Assembly: GCF_900115955.1 (NCBI RefSeq)
Contig: NZ_FOYL01000009.1
Span: forward strand, 339,077-403,076
Length of the DNA stretch: 64,000 nucleotides
Direction: 5' to 3'
DNA from: Lentzea waywayandensis
GTDB taxonomy: Bacteria; Actinomycetota; Actinomycetes; Mycobacteriales; Pseudonocardiaceae
Position 1 is the first letter of the stretch. Each line of letters opens with the position of its first letter. Under the pieces are notes generated by a model. That model had not been told where the DNA came from. It saw nothing but the letters and a program-made list of their open reading frames with translations, and made no database searches. The position numbers and the translations under genes were made by a program. Below are positions 32,701 to 44,700 of this stretch, piece after piece.

Positions 32701-35700
32701 GTCAGGCACGCCGAAGGCAGGCTCGGCACCGGCACGCAGCCCGAGAACATCGCCGTGTGGCCGCCGAAGGGCGCGCAGGTCGTCGACAGCGCCCACGACG
32801 AGAGCCTCCGCGCGGTCTGGCAGCGGAACGACGAGATCTTCGCCGAGGTCGCGCTGTCCGGCGACGCCACCGGTTTCGGCCTCCACCCGGCTCTGCTGGA
32901 CGCCGCGCTGAACGCCGCGTCCTTCCTCGGCGTCGAAGGCGAACCCGCGGACTGGCGTTCGGTCACCCTGCACGCCACGGGCGCCAAGCTCCTCCGCGTC
33001 TGTCTGTCCGAAAAGGACGGAGAGGTTCGGCTCACCGCCGCCGACGCCAACGGGGACGCGGTCCTGGACGCCGCCATCTCGTTCCGCGAGCTGGCGGCGA
33101 CACAACGAACCGAGCTGTACCGGCTCGACTGGGTCCCGATCGAGGTCCACGGCGCGAACGACTGGGCCGTGCTCGGCGAGGACCTCCTCCAGCTCGGTGT
33201 TCCGGTCGTGGACTCGTTGGCGGGCGAGTCCACACCGGACACCGTCCTCGTGCCGGTCACCGACTCCTGGCAGGCGCTGCTGCTGATCCAGGAGTCGCTC
33301 CTGACCAACTCGCGGCTGGTGTTCGTCACGCGAGGCGCCCTGTCCGGAGACGATCTGCCGGGCGCGGCCGTGTGGGGTCTGGTGCGGTCGGCGCAGGTCG
33401 AGCACCCCGGCCGGTTCCTGCTGCTGGACGTCGAGGACTCCCTCCCGGACGGCCTGGCATCGCTCTTCGAGCTCGGTGAGACCCAGGCCGTCGTCCGCGA
33501 CGGAGAGGTCCGCGTCGGCCGGTTCAGCCGCGCCACCGCCCCCTCCACCGAACACTCGTGGAACGGCACCGTCGTCGTCACGGGCGACGTTCCCGAGATC
33601 GCGCAGCACCTCAGTGCGCTACCGGGTGTGCGCGAGATCGTCACGGTCACCGACTGGGACTCGCTGCCCGAGATCATGTCCACTGTGGATGACCTGGCGG
33701 CGGTCGTGCACGCGGCCGACCTCCAGGACGACGGCGTCGTCGGTGCCCTGACACCGGACCGGCTCGACACCGTTTTCCAGGCCAAGGCCGACACGGCGTG
33801 GCTGCTGCACACGCTGTGCGGCGACGTCCCGTTCGTCGTGCTCACCTCGATCGCCGAGGTCGTCGGCGCGGTCGGCAAGGGCGCTCATGCCTCCGCGAAC
33901 AGCTACCTCGAAGCCCTCGCCGCCCACCGCCGCGGTCTCGGCCTGCCGGGCCTGGCGCTCGCGATGGACACGTGGGACCCCACGCTGTTCGACGCCGCCA
34001 TCAGGACCGACGAGGCGTTCCTCGCGCCGTTCGTCCCCGAGCGCGCCCGCCCCGGCCGACGCACCGCCTCGAACGCCCGCAGCGGCGGCCTGGCGTTGAA
34101 GCTCACCGGTCTTCCCTCCGCCGACCGGCTGCCGTTCGTCGTCGAGGTGGTCCGCGAGGAGGCCGCGAAGGTCATCCACGCCGGCGCGATCGCGGAGGAC
34201 AGGGAGTTCCGCGCGCTCGGTTTCGACTCGCTCACCGCCATCGAACTGCGCAACGCCCTCGCGCTGGCCACCGGCCTCTCGCTGCCCGCGACGCTGATCT
34301 TCGACTACCCGACCCCGCAGGCCGTGGCCGAACACCTCCTGGCCGAACTGACCGGCGAGGGTCTGTCCGACGACGTCGTCGCCCAGGGCCAGGCCGATCT
34401 CGACGACCCGATCGTCATCGTCGGCATGGCCTGCCGCCTGCCCGGCGACGTGAACTCGCCGGAGGACCTCTGGCAGCTGCTCGTCACCGGCGGCGACGGC
34501 GTCACGACGTTCCCCCACGACCGCGGCTGGGAGGCCGAGGCGATGGGCGGCACCGTCGAGGGCGGCTTCCTGCACGGCGCGACGCAGTTCGACGCGGGCT
34601 TCTTCGGCATCTCCCCGCGCGAAGCCCTCGCCATGGACCCTCAGCAACGCCAACTGCTCGAAGTCGCCTGGGAGGCCGTCGAACGAGCCGGCATCGACGC
34701 GACGTCGTTGCGCGGCACCAGAACCGGCGTCTACATCGGCACGAACGGCCAGGACTACACGAACCTGATCCTGCGCTCCCGCAACGAGGTCGAGGGCCAC
34801 GCGTCAACGGGCCTGTCGTCCGCGGTGATCTCCGGCCGCCTCTCGTACACGTTCGGCCTCGAAGGCCCCGCCCTCACCGTCGACACCGCCTGCTCGGCCT
34901 CGCTGGTCGCCCTGCACCTGGCCGTGAACTCGATCCGCTCCGGCGAGTCGACGATGGCCCTGGTCGGCGGTGTGACGGTGATGTCGACCCCGATGAGCTT
35001 CGCCGGCTTCAACGCCCAGGGCGGCCTGGCCGGCGACGCGCGCTGCCGTTCGTTCTCCGAGGACGCCAACGGCACGGGCTGGGCGGAAGGCGTCGGCGTG
35101 CTGGTGATCGAACGCCAGTCCGACGCCCTGCGCGCAGGCCACCAGGTCCTCGCCGTCGTGCGCGGCTCGGCCATCAACCAGGACGGCGCCTCGAACGGCC
35201 TGACCGCCCCGAACGGCCCCGCGCAGCAACGCGTGATCCGCCAGGCCCTGGCCAACTCCGGTCTGTCCACTTCGGACGTCGACGCCGTGGAAGCGCACGG
35301 TACCGGCACCGTCCTGGGCGACCCGATCGAGGCCCAGGCGCTGCTGGCGACGTACGGCCAGAACCGCACGTCACCGCTCCTGCTGGGCTCCATCAAGTCG
35401 AACATCGCCCACGCCCAGGCCGCCGCCGGTGTCGCGGGCGTGATCAAGCTCGTCCTGTCGCTGCGCAACGGCCTGCTCCCGCGGACCCTGCACGTGACGT
35501 CGCCGACCTCGCACGTGGACTGGTCGGCGGGCAACGTGTCGCTGCTGACCGAGAACACCCCGTGGCCCGCGGTGGACCGCCCTCATCGCGCCGGCATCTC
35601 CTCTTTCGGTCTGTCCGGCACCAACGCGCACGTGATCATCGAGGCCGCCCCCGCAGACCTGGCAGGCACGGCAAGCACACCGGACTCGGCGAGCACACCA

Positions 35701-38700
35701 CCGTTGCTCGTGTCGGCGAAGTCGCCGGAAGCCCTCCAGGCCCAGATCGACCAGATCAACGCCCTCGTGGCAAACGGCGCGAACGCACAAGACGTCGCCT
35801 ACTCACTGCTGCACCACCGCGTGACGTTCGACCATCGAGCCGTACTGCACAACGGCACCACGCTGGCAGAAGGCGTCGCCTCCCCCAAGACGCTCGCGTT
35901 CCTGTTCAGCGGCCAAGGCGCCCAACGCCTCGGCATGGGCAAGGAGCTGTACGAAACCCAGCCGGTCTTCAAAGCCGCGCTCGACGAAGTCGCCCAGCAC
36001 CTCGACGTCACACCGGTCATGTGGGGCGGGGACGCCGACGCGCTCAACCAGACCGGCAACACCCAGCCGGCACTGTTCGCCTTCGAGGTCGCCCTCTACC
36101 GCCTCGCCGAAAGCACCGGCCTCACCCCGAAGTACCTGGCAGGCCACTCAATCGGCGAGATCGCCGCCGCACACGTCGCCGGCGTCCTCACCCTCGAAGA
36201 CGCCGCCAAGCTGGTGGAAGCACGCGCCCGCCTCATGCAGGCGCTCCCGCAGACCGGCGCGATGATCGCGATCCAGGCCACCGAAGCCGAAGTCACCCCG
36301 CACCTCACCGAGAACGTCTCCATCGCCGCCGTCAACGCGGAGAACTCCGTCGTCATCGCGGGCGACGAAGAACAAGCGCAGCGGATCGCCGCGAAGTTCA
36401 AGGGCCGCAAGACCACTCGCCTCAAGGTCAGCCACGCGTTCCACAGCCCCCTGATGGAACCGATGCTCGCCGACTTCCGCGAAGCCATCGCCGGGCTCAC
36501 CTTCCACCAGCCGCAGATCCCCGTCCACGGTGCCAACGTCACCGACCCCGAGTACTGGGTGCAGCACGTCCGCAACACGGTCCGCTTCCACGACAACGTC
36601 GAAGCCCTGAAAGCCAAGGGCGTCACCGCCTTCCTGGAGATCGGCCCCGACGGCGTCCTGAGCGGCCTCACCGACGCCGTGCCCGCCCAGCGCCGCGACC
36701 GGACCGAGTCCGACGCGTGGCTGACCGCGCTGGCCCGCCTGCACGTCATCGGCGTCAAGGTCGGCTGGCAGCTCGACGGCGGCACGATCGACCTGCCCAC
36801 CTACCCGTTCCAGCACGAGCGCTACTGGCCGGAGATCGCCCAGGCCCCGGCGGCCGGCCGCGACCCGATCGACGCCGAGTTCTGGGCCGCCGTCGAGCAG
36901 CAGGACGCCACCCAGCTCGCCGCCACCCTCGACATGGACCCGCAGACCTGGGCCGGTGTGCTGCCGGGCCTGTCCGCGTGGCGGCGGAAGAGGTCCGCCA
37001 AGTCCACTGTGGACTCGTGGTTGCACGAAGAGTCCTGGACGCCCCTCACGGGCCTCAAGCCCGCGCAAGGCTCGTGGTTCGTCGCGGTGCCGATGTCGCT
37101 GTCCGAAGACGCCTGGGTGCGCACGTTGCTCGCCTCCCTCGGCGACGACGTCACGGTGCTCGAAGTGGCGTGGGCCGACCGCGAGTACCTGACCGGGCAG
37201 CTGATCGAGTTCAACCAGAAGCGCTACACGGGCGTGATCTCGTTGCTGGCGCTGGACGATCTCGACGAACTGGCGCCGGTCGTCGGCACGACCGCGCTCA
37301 TCCAGGCGTTGGGCGACGTGGACATCAACGCGCCGTTGTGGGTCATCACGCGCAGCGCGGTGTCGACCGGACGCCACGACCTGCTCACCCAGCCCTGGCA
37401 GTCCGGCGTGTGGGGCCTGGGACGCGTCGCGTCACTGGAGTACCCGCAGCGCTGGGGCGGTCTGATCGACCTGCCGGACGACATCGACGATCGCATCGCG
37501 CACCGGTTCACGTGCGTGTTGTCCAGCGACGAGGACCAAACAGCGGTCCGGTCCGCCGGAGTGTTCGGCAGGCGTGTCGTCGTGGGCGCGGAAGCGGACG
37601 GCGCCGAGTGGACGCCGTCCGGAACCGTGCTGATCACCGGTGGTACCGGTGCTCTCGGCGCACACCTCGCCCGTGACTTCGCCCGGCGCGGAGCCGCGAA
37701 GATCGTCCTGGTCAGCAGGCGCGGCCCCGGCTCCCCCGGCGCCGCGGATCTCCAGGCTGAGATCACCGCGCTCGGAGCGGAAACCGTTGTCGTGGCGTGT
37801 GATGTCGCCGATCGGGACGCCGTCGCCGAGCTGCTGACGCCGGACGTCAAGGCCGTCGTGCACGCGGCCGGTGTGCTTGACGACATGATGTTCGACAGCC
37901 TCACGCCCGACGCGTTCACCAAGGTGTTCGAGTCGAAGGTGAACTCGGCGTTCGTGCTCGACGACCTGACGCGCGGCCTGGACCTCGACGCGTTCGTGCT
38001 GTTCTCGTCGGTCGCGGGTTCGGTCGGCAACATGGGCCAGGGCAACTACGCCGCCGCGAACTCCGTGCTCGACGCGATCGCCCAGCAACGCCGCCAAGCG
38101 GGCCGCGCCGCCACGTCGATCGCCTGGGGTGCCTGGGCGGGCGACGGCATGGCGGGCGACGACCGCGTCGCCGAGCACATCAAGCAGGTCGGCGCGGCGT
38201 CGCTGGACCCGGAGCTCGCGATCACCGCTCTGCGCCACCTCGTCGCGCACGGCACGGCCACGGCGGTCGTCGCGGACCTGCGCGCGCCGCAGCTGCTGAT
38301 GGCGTTGCTGAGTCTGCGCCCGACACCGGTGATGTCCGAGCTGCCCGGTGCCCGCGAGGCGCTGGACGAACTCGCCGCCGCCCGCGCCGAGAGCGACTCG
38401 GCCGCGGCGGAGTTCCGGCGTTCACTGCGATCCCTGCCCGCCGACGAACGCGTCACGCCGGTGCTCGACCTCGTCCGCACGCGTGCGGCGGTGGTGCTCG
38501 GGCACGCGGGCAAGGAGGCGGTCGCGTCCGACAAGGCGTTCCGCGACATCGGTTTCGACTCGCTGACCGCCGTCGACCTGCGCAACCACCTCTCCTCGAT
38601 CACAGGACTCGCGCTGCCCGCCAGCCTGGTGTTCGACTACCCGACACCGCTGGCGCTCGCGGAGTTCCTGCTGGACGAGCTCCTCGGCGACACCTCCGTC

Positions 38701-41700
38701 GTCGCCGAGGAGCACGTCCGCGTCGCCGGCACCGACGACATCGCGATCGTTGGCATGGCCTGCCACTTCCCCGGCGGCATCGACTCGCCGGACGACCTGT
38801 GGCGCGTGCTGATGGCGGGCGAGGACGTGATCACGTCCTTCCCGGCGGACCGGGGCTGGGACACGACCGAACCGATCCGCGGCGGTTTCCTCGATGGTGT
38901 AGCGGACTTCGACGCGTCGTTCTTCGGCATCTCCCCGCGCGAAGCCCTCGCGATGGACCCACAGCAACGCCTCCTGCTCGAAACCTCGTGGGAGGCCTTC
39001 GAACGCGCGGGCATCGACCCCGCCCATCTGCGTGCCTCACGAACCGGCGTCTTCGTCGGCACCAACGGCCAGGATTACCAGCACGTCGTGATGGCCTCCA
39101 ACGAAGACCTCGAAGGCCACGCGGGCACCGGCCTGGCCGCGTCGGTGATCTCCGGCCGCATCTCCTACGCGCTGGGTCTCGAAGGACCCGCCGTCACCGT
39201 CGACACCGCCTGCTCCTCAGCCCTGGTCGCCCTGCACCTGGCCGCCCAGTCACTGCGCGGCGGCGAATGCTCCCTGGCGCTGGCCGGCGGCGTCACGGTG
39301 ATGGCGACCCCCACCTCGTTCTCCGGTTTCTCCCGCCAGGGCGGACTCGCGCAGGACGGCCTGTGCAAGGCGTTCTCCGACTCCGCGGACGGCACGGTCT
39401 GGTCCGAAGGCGTAGCCGTCCTGGTGGTGGAGCGCCACTCCGACGCTGTCGCCGCCGGACACCCGGTGCTGGCCCTGGTCCGCGGTTCCGCGTTCAACTC
39501 CGACGGCGCCTCCAACGGCCTCACCGCCCCGAACGGCCCCTCCCAGCAACGCGTGATCCGCGCGGCCCTCGCCTCGGGCGGCCTGTCGGTGTCCGATGTG
39601 GACGCCGTCGAGGCCCACGGCACCGGCACCGTGCTGGGCGACCCGATCGAGGCGCACGCGCTGCTGGCCACCTACGGCCAGAACCGCGCCGAACCTCTGC
39701 TCCTCGGCTCGGTGAAGTCCAACCTGGGCCACACGCAGGCGGCAGCAGGCGCGGCGGGCGTGATCAAGATGGTGCTGGCGATGCACCACGGCCAACTCCC
39801 CCGCACCCTGCACGTCACCGCGCCGTCCTCCCACATCAACTGGTCCACGGGCGCTGTCGAACTCCTGACCTCCACGACCGCCTGGCCAACGGTGGATCGC
39901 CCGCGCCGCGCGGGCGTCTCGTCGTTCGGCATCTCGGGCACGAACGCGCACGTGATCTTGGAAGCGCCGAGCGCGCCAGAACTGTCAGACCTGCCTGAGA
40001 TGATTGGGATGGGGGGTGGTTCCCCCCAGGGGGCCGGCCAGTCCGAATCGATCCCGAACGGCCGGGCGACGCCGGCGAGCCTCGCAGGCACGCCAAGCAC
40101 GCCAGGCGCGACCGATGCGGTGCCGCTGCTCGTGTCGGCGAAGTCGGCGGGCTCGCTGCGTGCCCAGGTCGAGCGGGTCAAGGCCGTCCTCACCGCCGGA
40201 GCGAACCCGCTCGACGTCGCCCACACCCTGGCGAAGCGGTCGCGGTTCGCCCACCGCGCGGTCCTGATCGACGGCGAGGAGGTCGCGAACGGGGTCGCCG
40301 GCGAGCACACCCTCGCGGTGATCTTCTCCGGGCAGGGCTCGCAGCGCCTCGGCATGGGCAAGGAGCTCTACGAGCGGTTCAGCACCTTCGCGGACACGTT
40401 CGACGCCGTCCTCGCCCGCTTCGAACCGGGCCTGCGCGACCTCGTCTGGGGCACCGACGCCGACGCGCTCGACCAGACCGGCAACGCACAGCCCGCGCTG
40501 TTCGCGATCGAGGTGGCACTGTTCCGGCTGCTCGAGGAATTCCGGATCAAGCCCGCCCACGTCGCGGGCCACTCCATCGGTGAGATCGCGGCCGCGCACG
40601 TCGCCGGCGTCCTCAGCCTCGAAGACGCCGCCAAGCTGGTGGAAGCACGCGCCCGCCTCATGCAGGCCCTCCCGCGGACCGGCGCGATGATCGCCGTCCA
40701 AGCCACCGAAGCCGAAGTCACTCCGCACCTGACGGAGAACGTGTCGATCGCCGCGGTCAACGCGCTCAACTCCGTCGTCATCGCCGGCGACGAGCACGAA
40801 GCCGAAGCCATCGCGGCCCACTGGAAGCACAAGCGACTCCGCGTCAGCCACGCGTTCCACTCGCCGTTGATGGAGCCGATGCTCGATGACTTCCGCGAGG
40901 CGATCAACGGGCTCACGTTCCACGAACCGCGCATCCCCATCACAGCATCAGGTGACGTCACAAGCGTCGACCACTGGGTGAACCACGTCCGCGACACCGT
41001 CCGGTTCCACGACAACGTCCAGGCGCTCAGGAACAAGGGCGTCACGAGGTTCATCGAGGTCGGGCCGGACAGCGTCCTGTCCACGCTGGTCGACGGCGTG
41101 CCGACGTTGAGGCGCGACAGGACTGAACTGCACAGCTTGATGACAGCACTCAGTCATGTACACGTTGACGGAATCAATGTTGACTTGACTCAGATGTTGA
41201 TTCGAGGTGTACAAATCAACATCCCCACCTACGCCTTCGAGCGCGAGCGGTTCTGGCCGAAGGCGTCCGTCGGTGGCCGTACAGGCGACCTCACGGCCTA
41301 TGGGCTCGCATCGGGCGGACACCCGCTTCTCGGTGCGGCGGTCACCGTCGCGGGCACCGACGAGCTGGTGCTCAGCGGACGGCTCGCGAAGGCGACGCAT
41401 CCGTGGCTCGGCGAGACGTTCCCGGCGACCGGGTTCCTGGACTTCGCGATCCGCGCGGGCGACCTCGTCGGCTGTGATCGCGTCGAACACCTGACCACGG
41501 CCGTGCCGTTGCATCTGCCGGAACGTGACGCCGTCCCCGTGCAGGTACGTGTCGGACCACCGCAGGACGGCAAGCGCACGGTGAGCGTGCACGCCCAGCA
41601 CGGCGACACCTGGGTGGAGCACGCCACCGGCACGCTCACCACCGAGCCCTACCACGCGACGTTCACCGGTGACGGCGTCGAAGTCGAGCTGCCCGAAGGT

Positions 41701-44700
41701 GTGGACGACGCCGCAACGTTCGGTGTGCACCCGTTGTTGTTGGCGCAGGCTCTCGAAGGAACGAGCGAACTGCTCGGTGAGGGCGTGCCGTTCGAGTGGC
41801 GGGACGTGTCGCTGCACGCCATCGGCCCGGAACGGCTGAAGGTCCAGCTCACGCGCAACGGCGACTCCGTCGAGGTGGCGGCCGCCGACGCCGAGGGCAA
41901 CCCTGTGTTGTCCGTGCGCGCGTTGACCGTGCACGTGCCTGAGGTTCCGCAGGACCAGCGGGTGCGTGAGGCGTTGTTCCAGGTGAACTGGGTGCCGGCG
42001 CAGCTCGGCGAGGCGTCCGAGATCAGCGCCCGGATCGTCGAGGTCCAGGGCGGCGTCGACGCCGAGGCCGCACACCGCGCGACGATCGAGGCGTTGGAGG
42101 TTCTGCAGAACGCCGACGAGCGCACGGTGTTCGTCACGCGGGGCGCGCAGGAGCCGGTCCAGGACCTTGGTGCGGCGGCGGTCTGGGGCCTGGTGCGGGC
42201 CGCGCAGGCGGAGGATCCCGGACGTTTCCTGCTGATCGATCTCGACGAGTCGAGCACCGTCGAACCCGGCATGCTCCTGAGCGAGGAGCAGCAGCTCGTC
42301 GTGCGCGACGGCGTCGCCTACGCCGGGCGCCTGGCGCGCCTCGGCGAGCACGAGACGCGGCCCGTCGACTGGTCCGGCACCGTACTGATCACCGGCGGTA
42401 CCGGTGGCTTGGGCGCGGAGCTGGCGCGGCACCTCGTCGCGTCCGGAGCACGAAGCCTGCTGCTCCTGAGCCGGCGCGGACCCGACTCGCCCGGTGCGTC
42501 GGAGCTGCGGGCGGAGCTGATCGCGCACGGTGCCATCGTCACGATCGCCGCCTGCGACGTGGCCGACCACGACGCGCTGGCCGCCGTCCTCAATGGACAC
42601 GACGTGACCACCGTCGTGCACACGGCGGGCGTGCTGGACGATGGCGTGATCGCGTCGATGACGCCCGAGCGGCTGACGAAGGTGTTGCGGCCCAAGGTGG
42701 ACGCCGCGTGGAACCTGCACTCGCTCGTCCCGGAGGCGCAGTTCGTCCTGTACTCGTCGGTGTCCGGCGTCCTCGGCACCGCGGGTCAGGGCAACTACGC
42801 GGCGGGCAACGCGTTCCTCGACGCATTGGCCCAGTACCGGCGTTCGCTGGGGCTGCACGCGATCTCGCTGGCGTGGGGCGCGTGGACGTCCGAGGTCGGC
42901 ATGACCGGGCAGATGGACGCGGCGGCGTTCGAACGGCTGGAGAAGTCCTCGATGCCGCCGATCTCGCTGGAGCTCGGCTTAGCGCTGTTCGACGCGGCGG
43001 TCACGGTCGACGCACCGCAGGTTGTGCCCGCACGGGTCATCACCGGCACCACGAACGGCATGGTGCCACCGCTGCTGCGCGACCTCGTGCGCGGCGGACG
43101 CCGCACCGCGACAAACCGCTCCGACGCGCAGATCAGCCCGGAACGCCTTGTGGAACTGGTGCTGGGCGAGGCCGCCGCCGTTCTCGGACACGGATCCGCG
43201 GCGACGATCGACGCCGGTGTGGAGTTCAGCCAACTCGGGTTCGACTCGTTGACGTCCGTGGAGCTGCGCAACCGCCTCGACACGGCCACCGGCCTCACAC
43301 TGCCCGCGACGCTCGTCTTCGACTACCCGACCCCGCAGTCTCTCGCCGATCACCTGGCCACCGAACTGTTCGGCGGCACAACGGAGACCGAGTCGTTCAC
43401 GGGCGCTGTCAGCGACGAGCCGATCGCGATCGTGGGCATCGGCTGCCGGTTCCCCGGCGACGTCACGAGCCCCGACCAGCTCTGGGACCTGGTGGCGGCC
43501 GGACGGGACGCGATCAGCGGCTTCCCGGCGGACCGCGGCTGGGACGCGGGCGTGGTCGGCGACGGCGCCGGGCAGTCCGTGACGGGCCACGGCGGTTTCC
43601 TGAACGGCATCGCGGACTTCGACCCGGCGTTCTTCGGCATCTCCCCGCGCGAGGCCGTCGCGATGGACCCGAACCAGCGCCTCGTCCTCGAAACCGCCTG
43701 GGAGGCCCTCGAACACGGCGGCCTCGACCCGCTGGCCCTGCGCGGCTCGCGCACCGGCGTCTTCCTCGGCGCCGGCGGCCTCGAATACGGCCAGCTGGTG
43801 ATCAACTCCGAACAGGCCCGCGAGGGCTTCTCCAGCACCGGAACGTCGCCGAGCGTCGTGTCCGGCCGTCTCTCTTACGTACTCGGTCTGGAAGGACCGT
43901 CGATCACCGTCGACACGGCATGCTCGTCGTCGTTGGTAGCGCTGCACATGGCCGTGTCCGCGCTACGGAACGGTGAATGCACTCTGGCACTCGCCGGCGG
44001 TGTGCAGACGTTGGTGTCGCCGGGCACCTTCATGGAGTTCAGCCAGCAGGGCGGCCTCGCGCGTGACGGCCGATGCAAGGCGTTCTCCGATTCCGCAGAT
44101 GGCACCGCATGGGCCGAGGGCGTCGGTGTGCTCGTGGTCGAGCGTCTGTCCGACGCTCTCGCACAGGGCCACGACGTGCTTGCGGTCGTGCGCGGCTCCG
44201 CAGTGAACTCGGACGGCGCCTCCAACGGCCTGACCGCACCCAACGGCCCGTCGCAGCAACGTGTGATCCGTGCGGCGCTCGCTGCTGCTGGACTGTCGAC
44301 GTCCGATGTGGACGCCGTGGAAGCACACGGCACCGGAACGGCCTTGGGCGACCCGATCGAGGCACAGGCGCTGCTCGCGACCTACGGCCAGGACCGCACG
44401 GAACCGCTGCTGCTGGGTTCGCTGAAGTCGAACATCGGCCACTCGCAGGCCGCGTCGGGCGTCGCGTCCGTGATCAAGATGGTGATGGCGATGCGGCACG
44501 GCGTCCTGCCGCGCACGCTGCACGTCACCTCACCGTCATCGCACGTGGACTGGTCGGCGGGGGCGGTGTCGCTGCTGACGTCGGCGACCGCGTGGCCCGC
44601 GGTGGACCGGCCTTGGCGCGCGGGAGTCTCGTCGTTCGGCATCAGCGGCACGAACGCGCACGTGATCTTGGAAGCGCCGAGCGCACCAGAACTGTCAGAC

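Noticed and set aside
32390..33100. Active dehydratase in module 1 because HPLLGAA and HPALLDAA are present
   Set aside because: The segment with the catalytic DH-x-V-x-G motif is absent, so retained flanking motifs do not indicate activity.
33798..37676. A second plus-strand frame of nearly 1300 codons within the four-module PKS
   Set aside because: It is an out-of-frame Arg/Pro-rich shadow of modules 1-2; KS, AT and KR signatures are all in the main frame.
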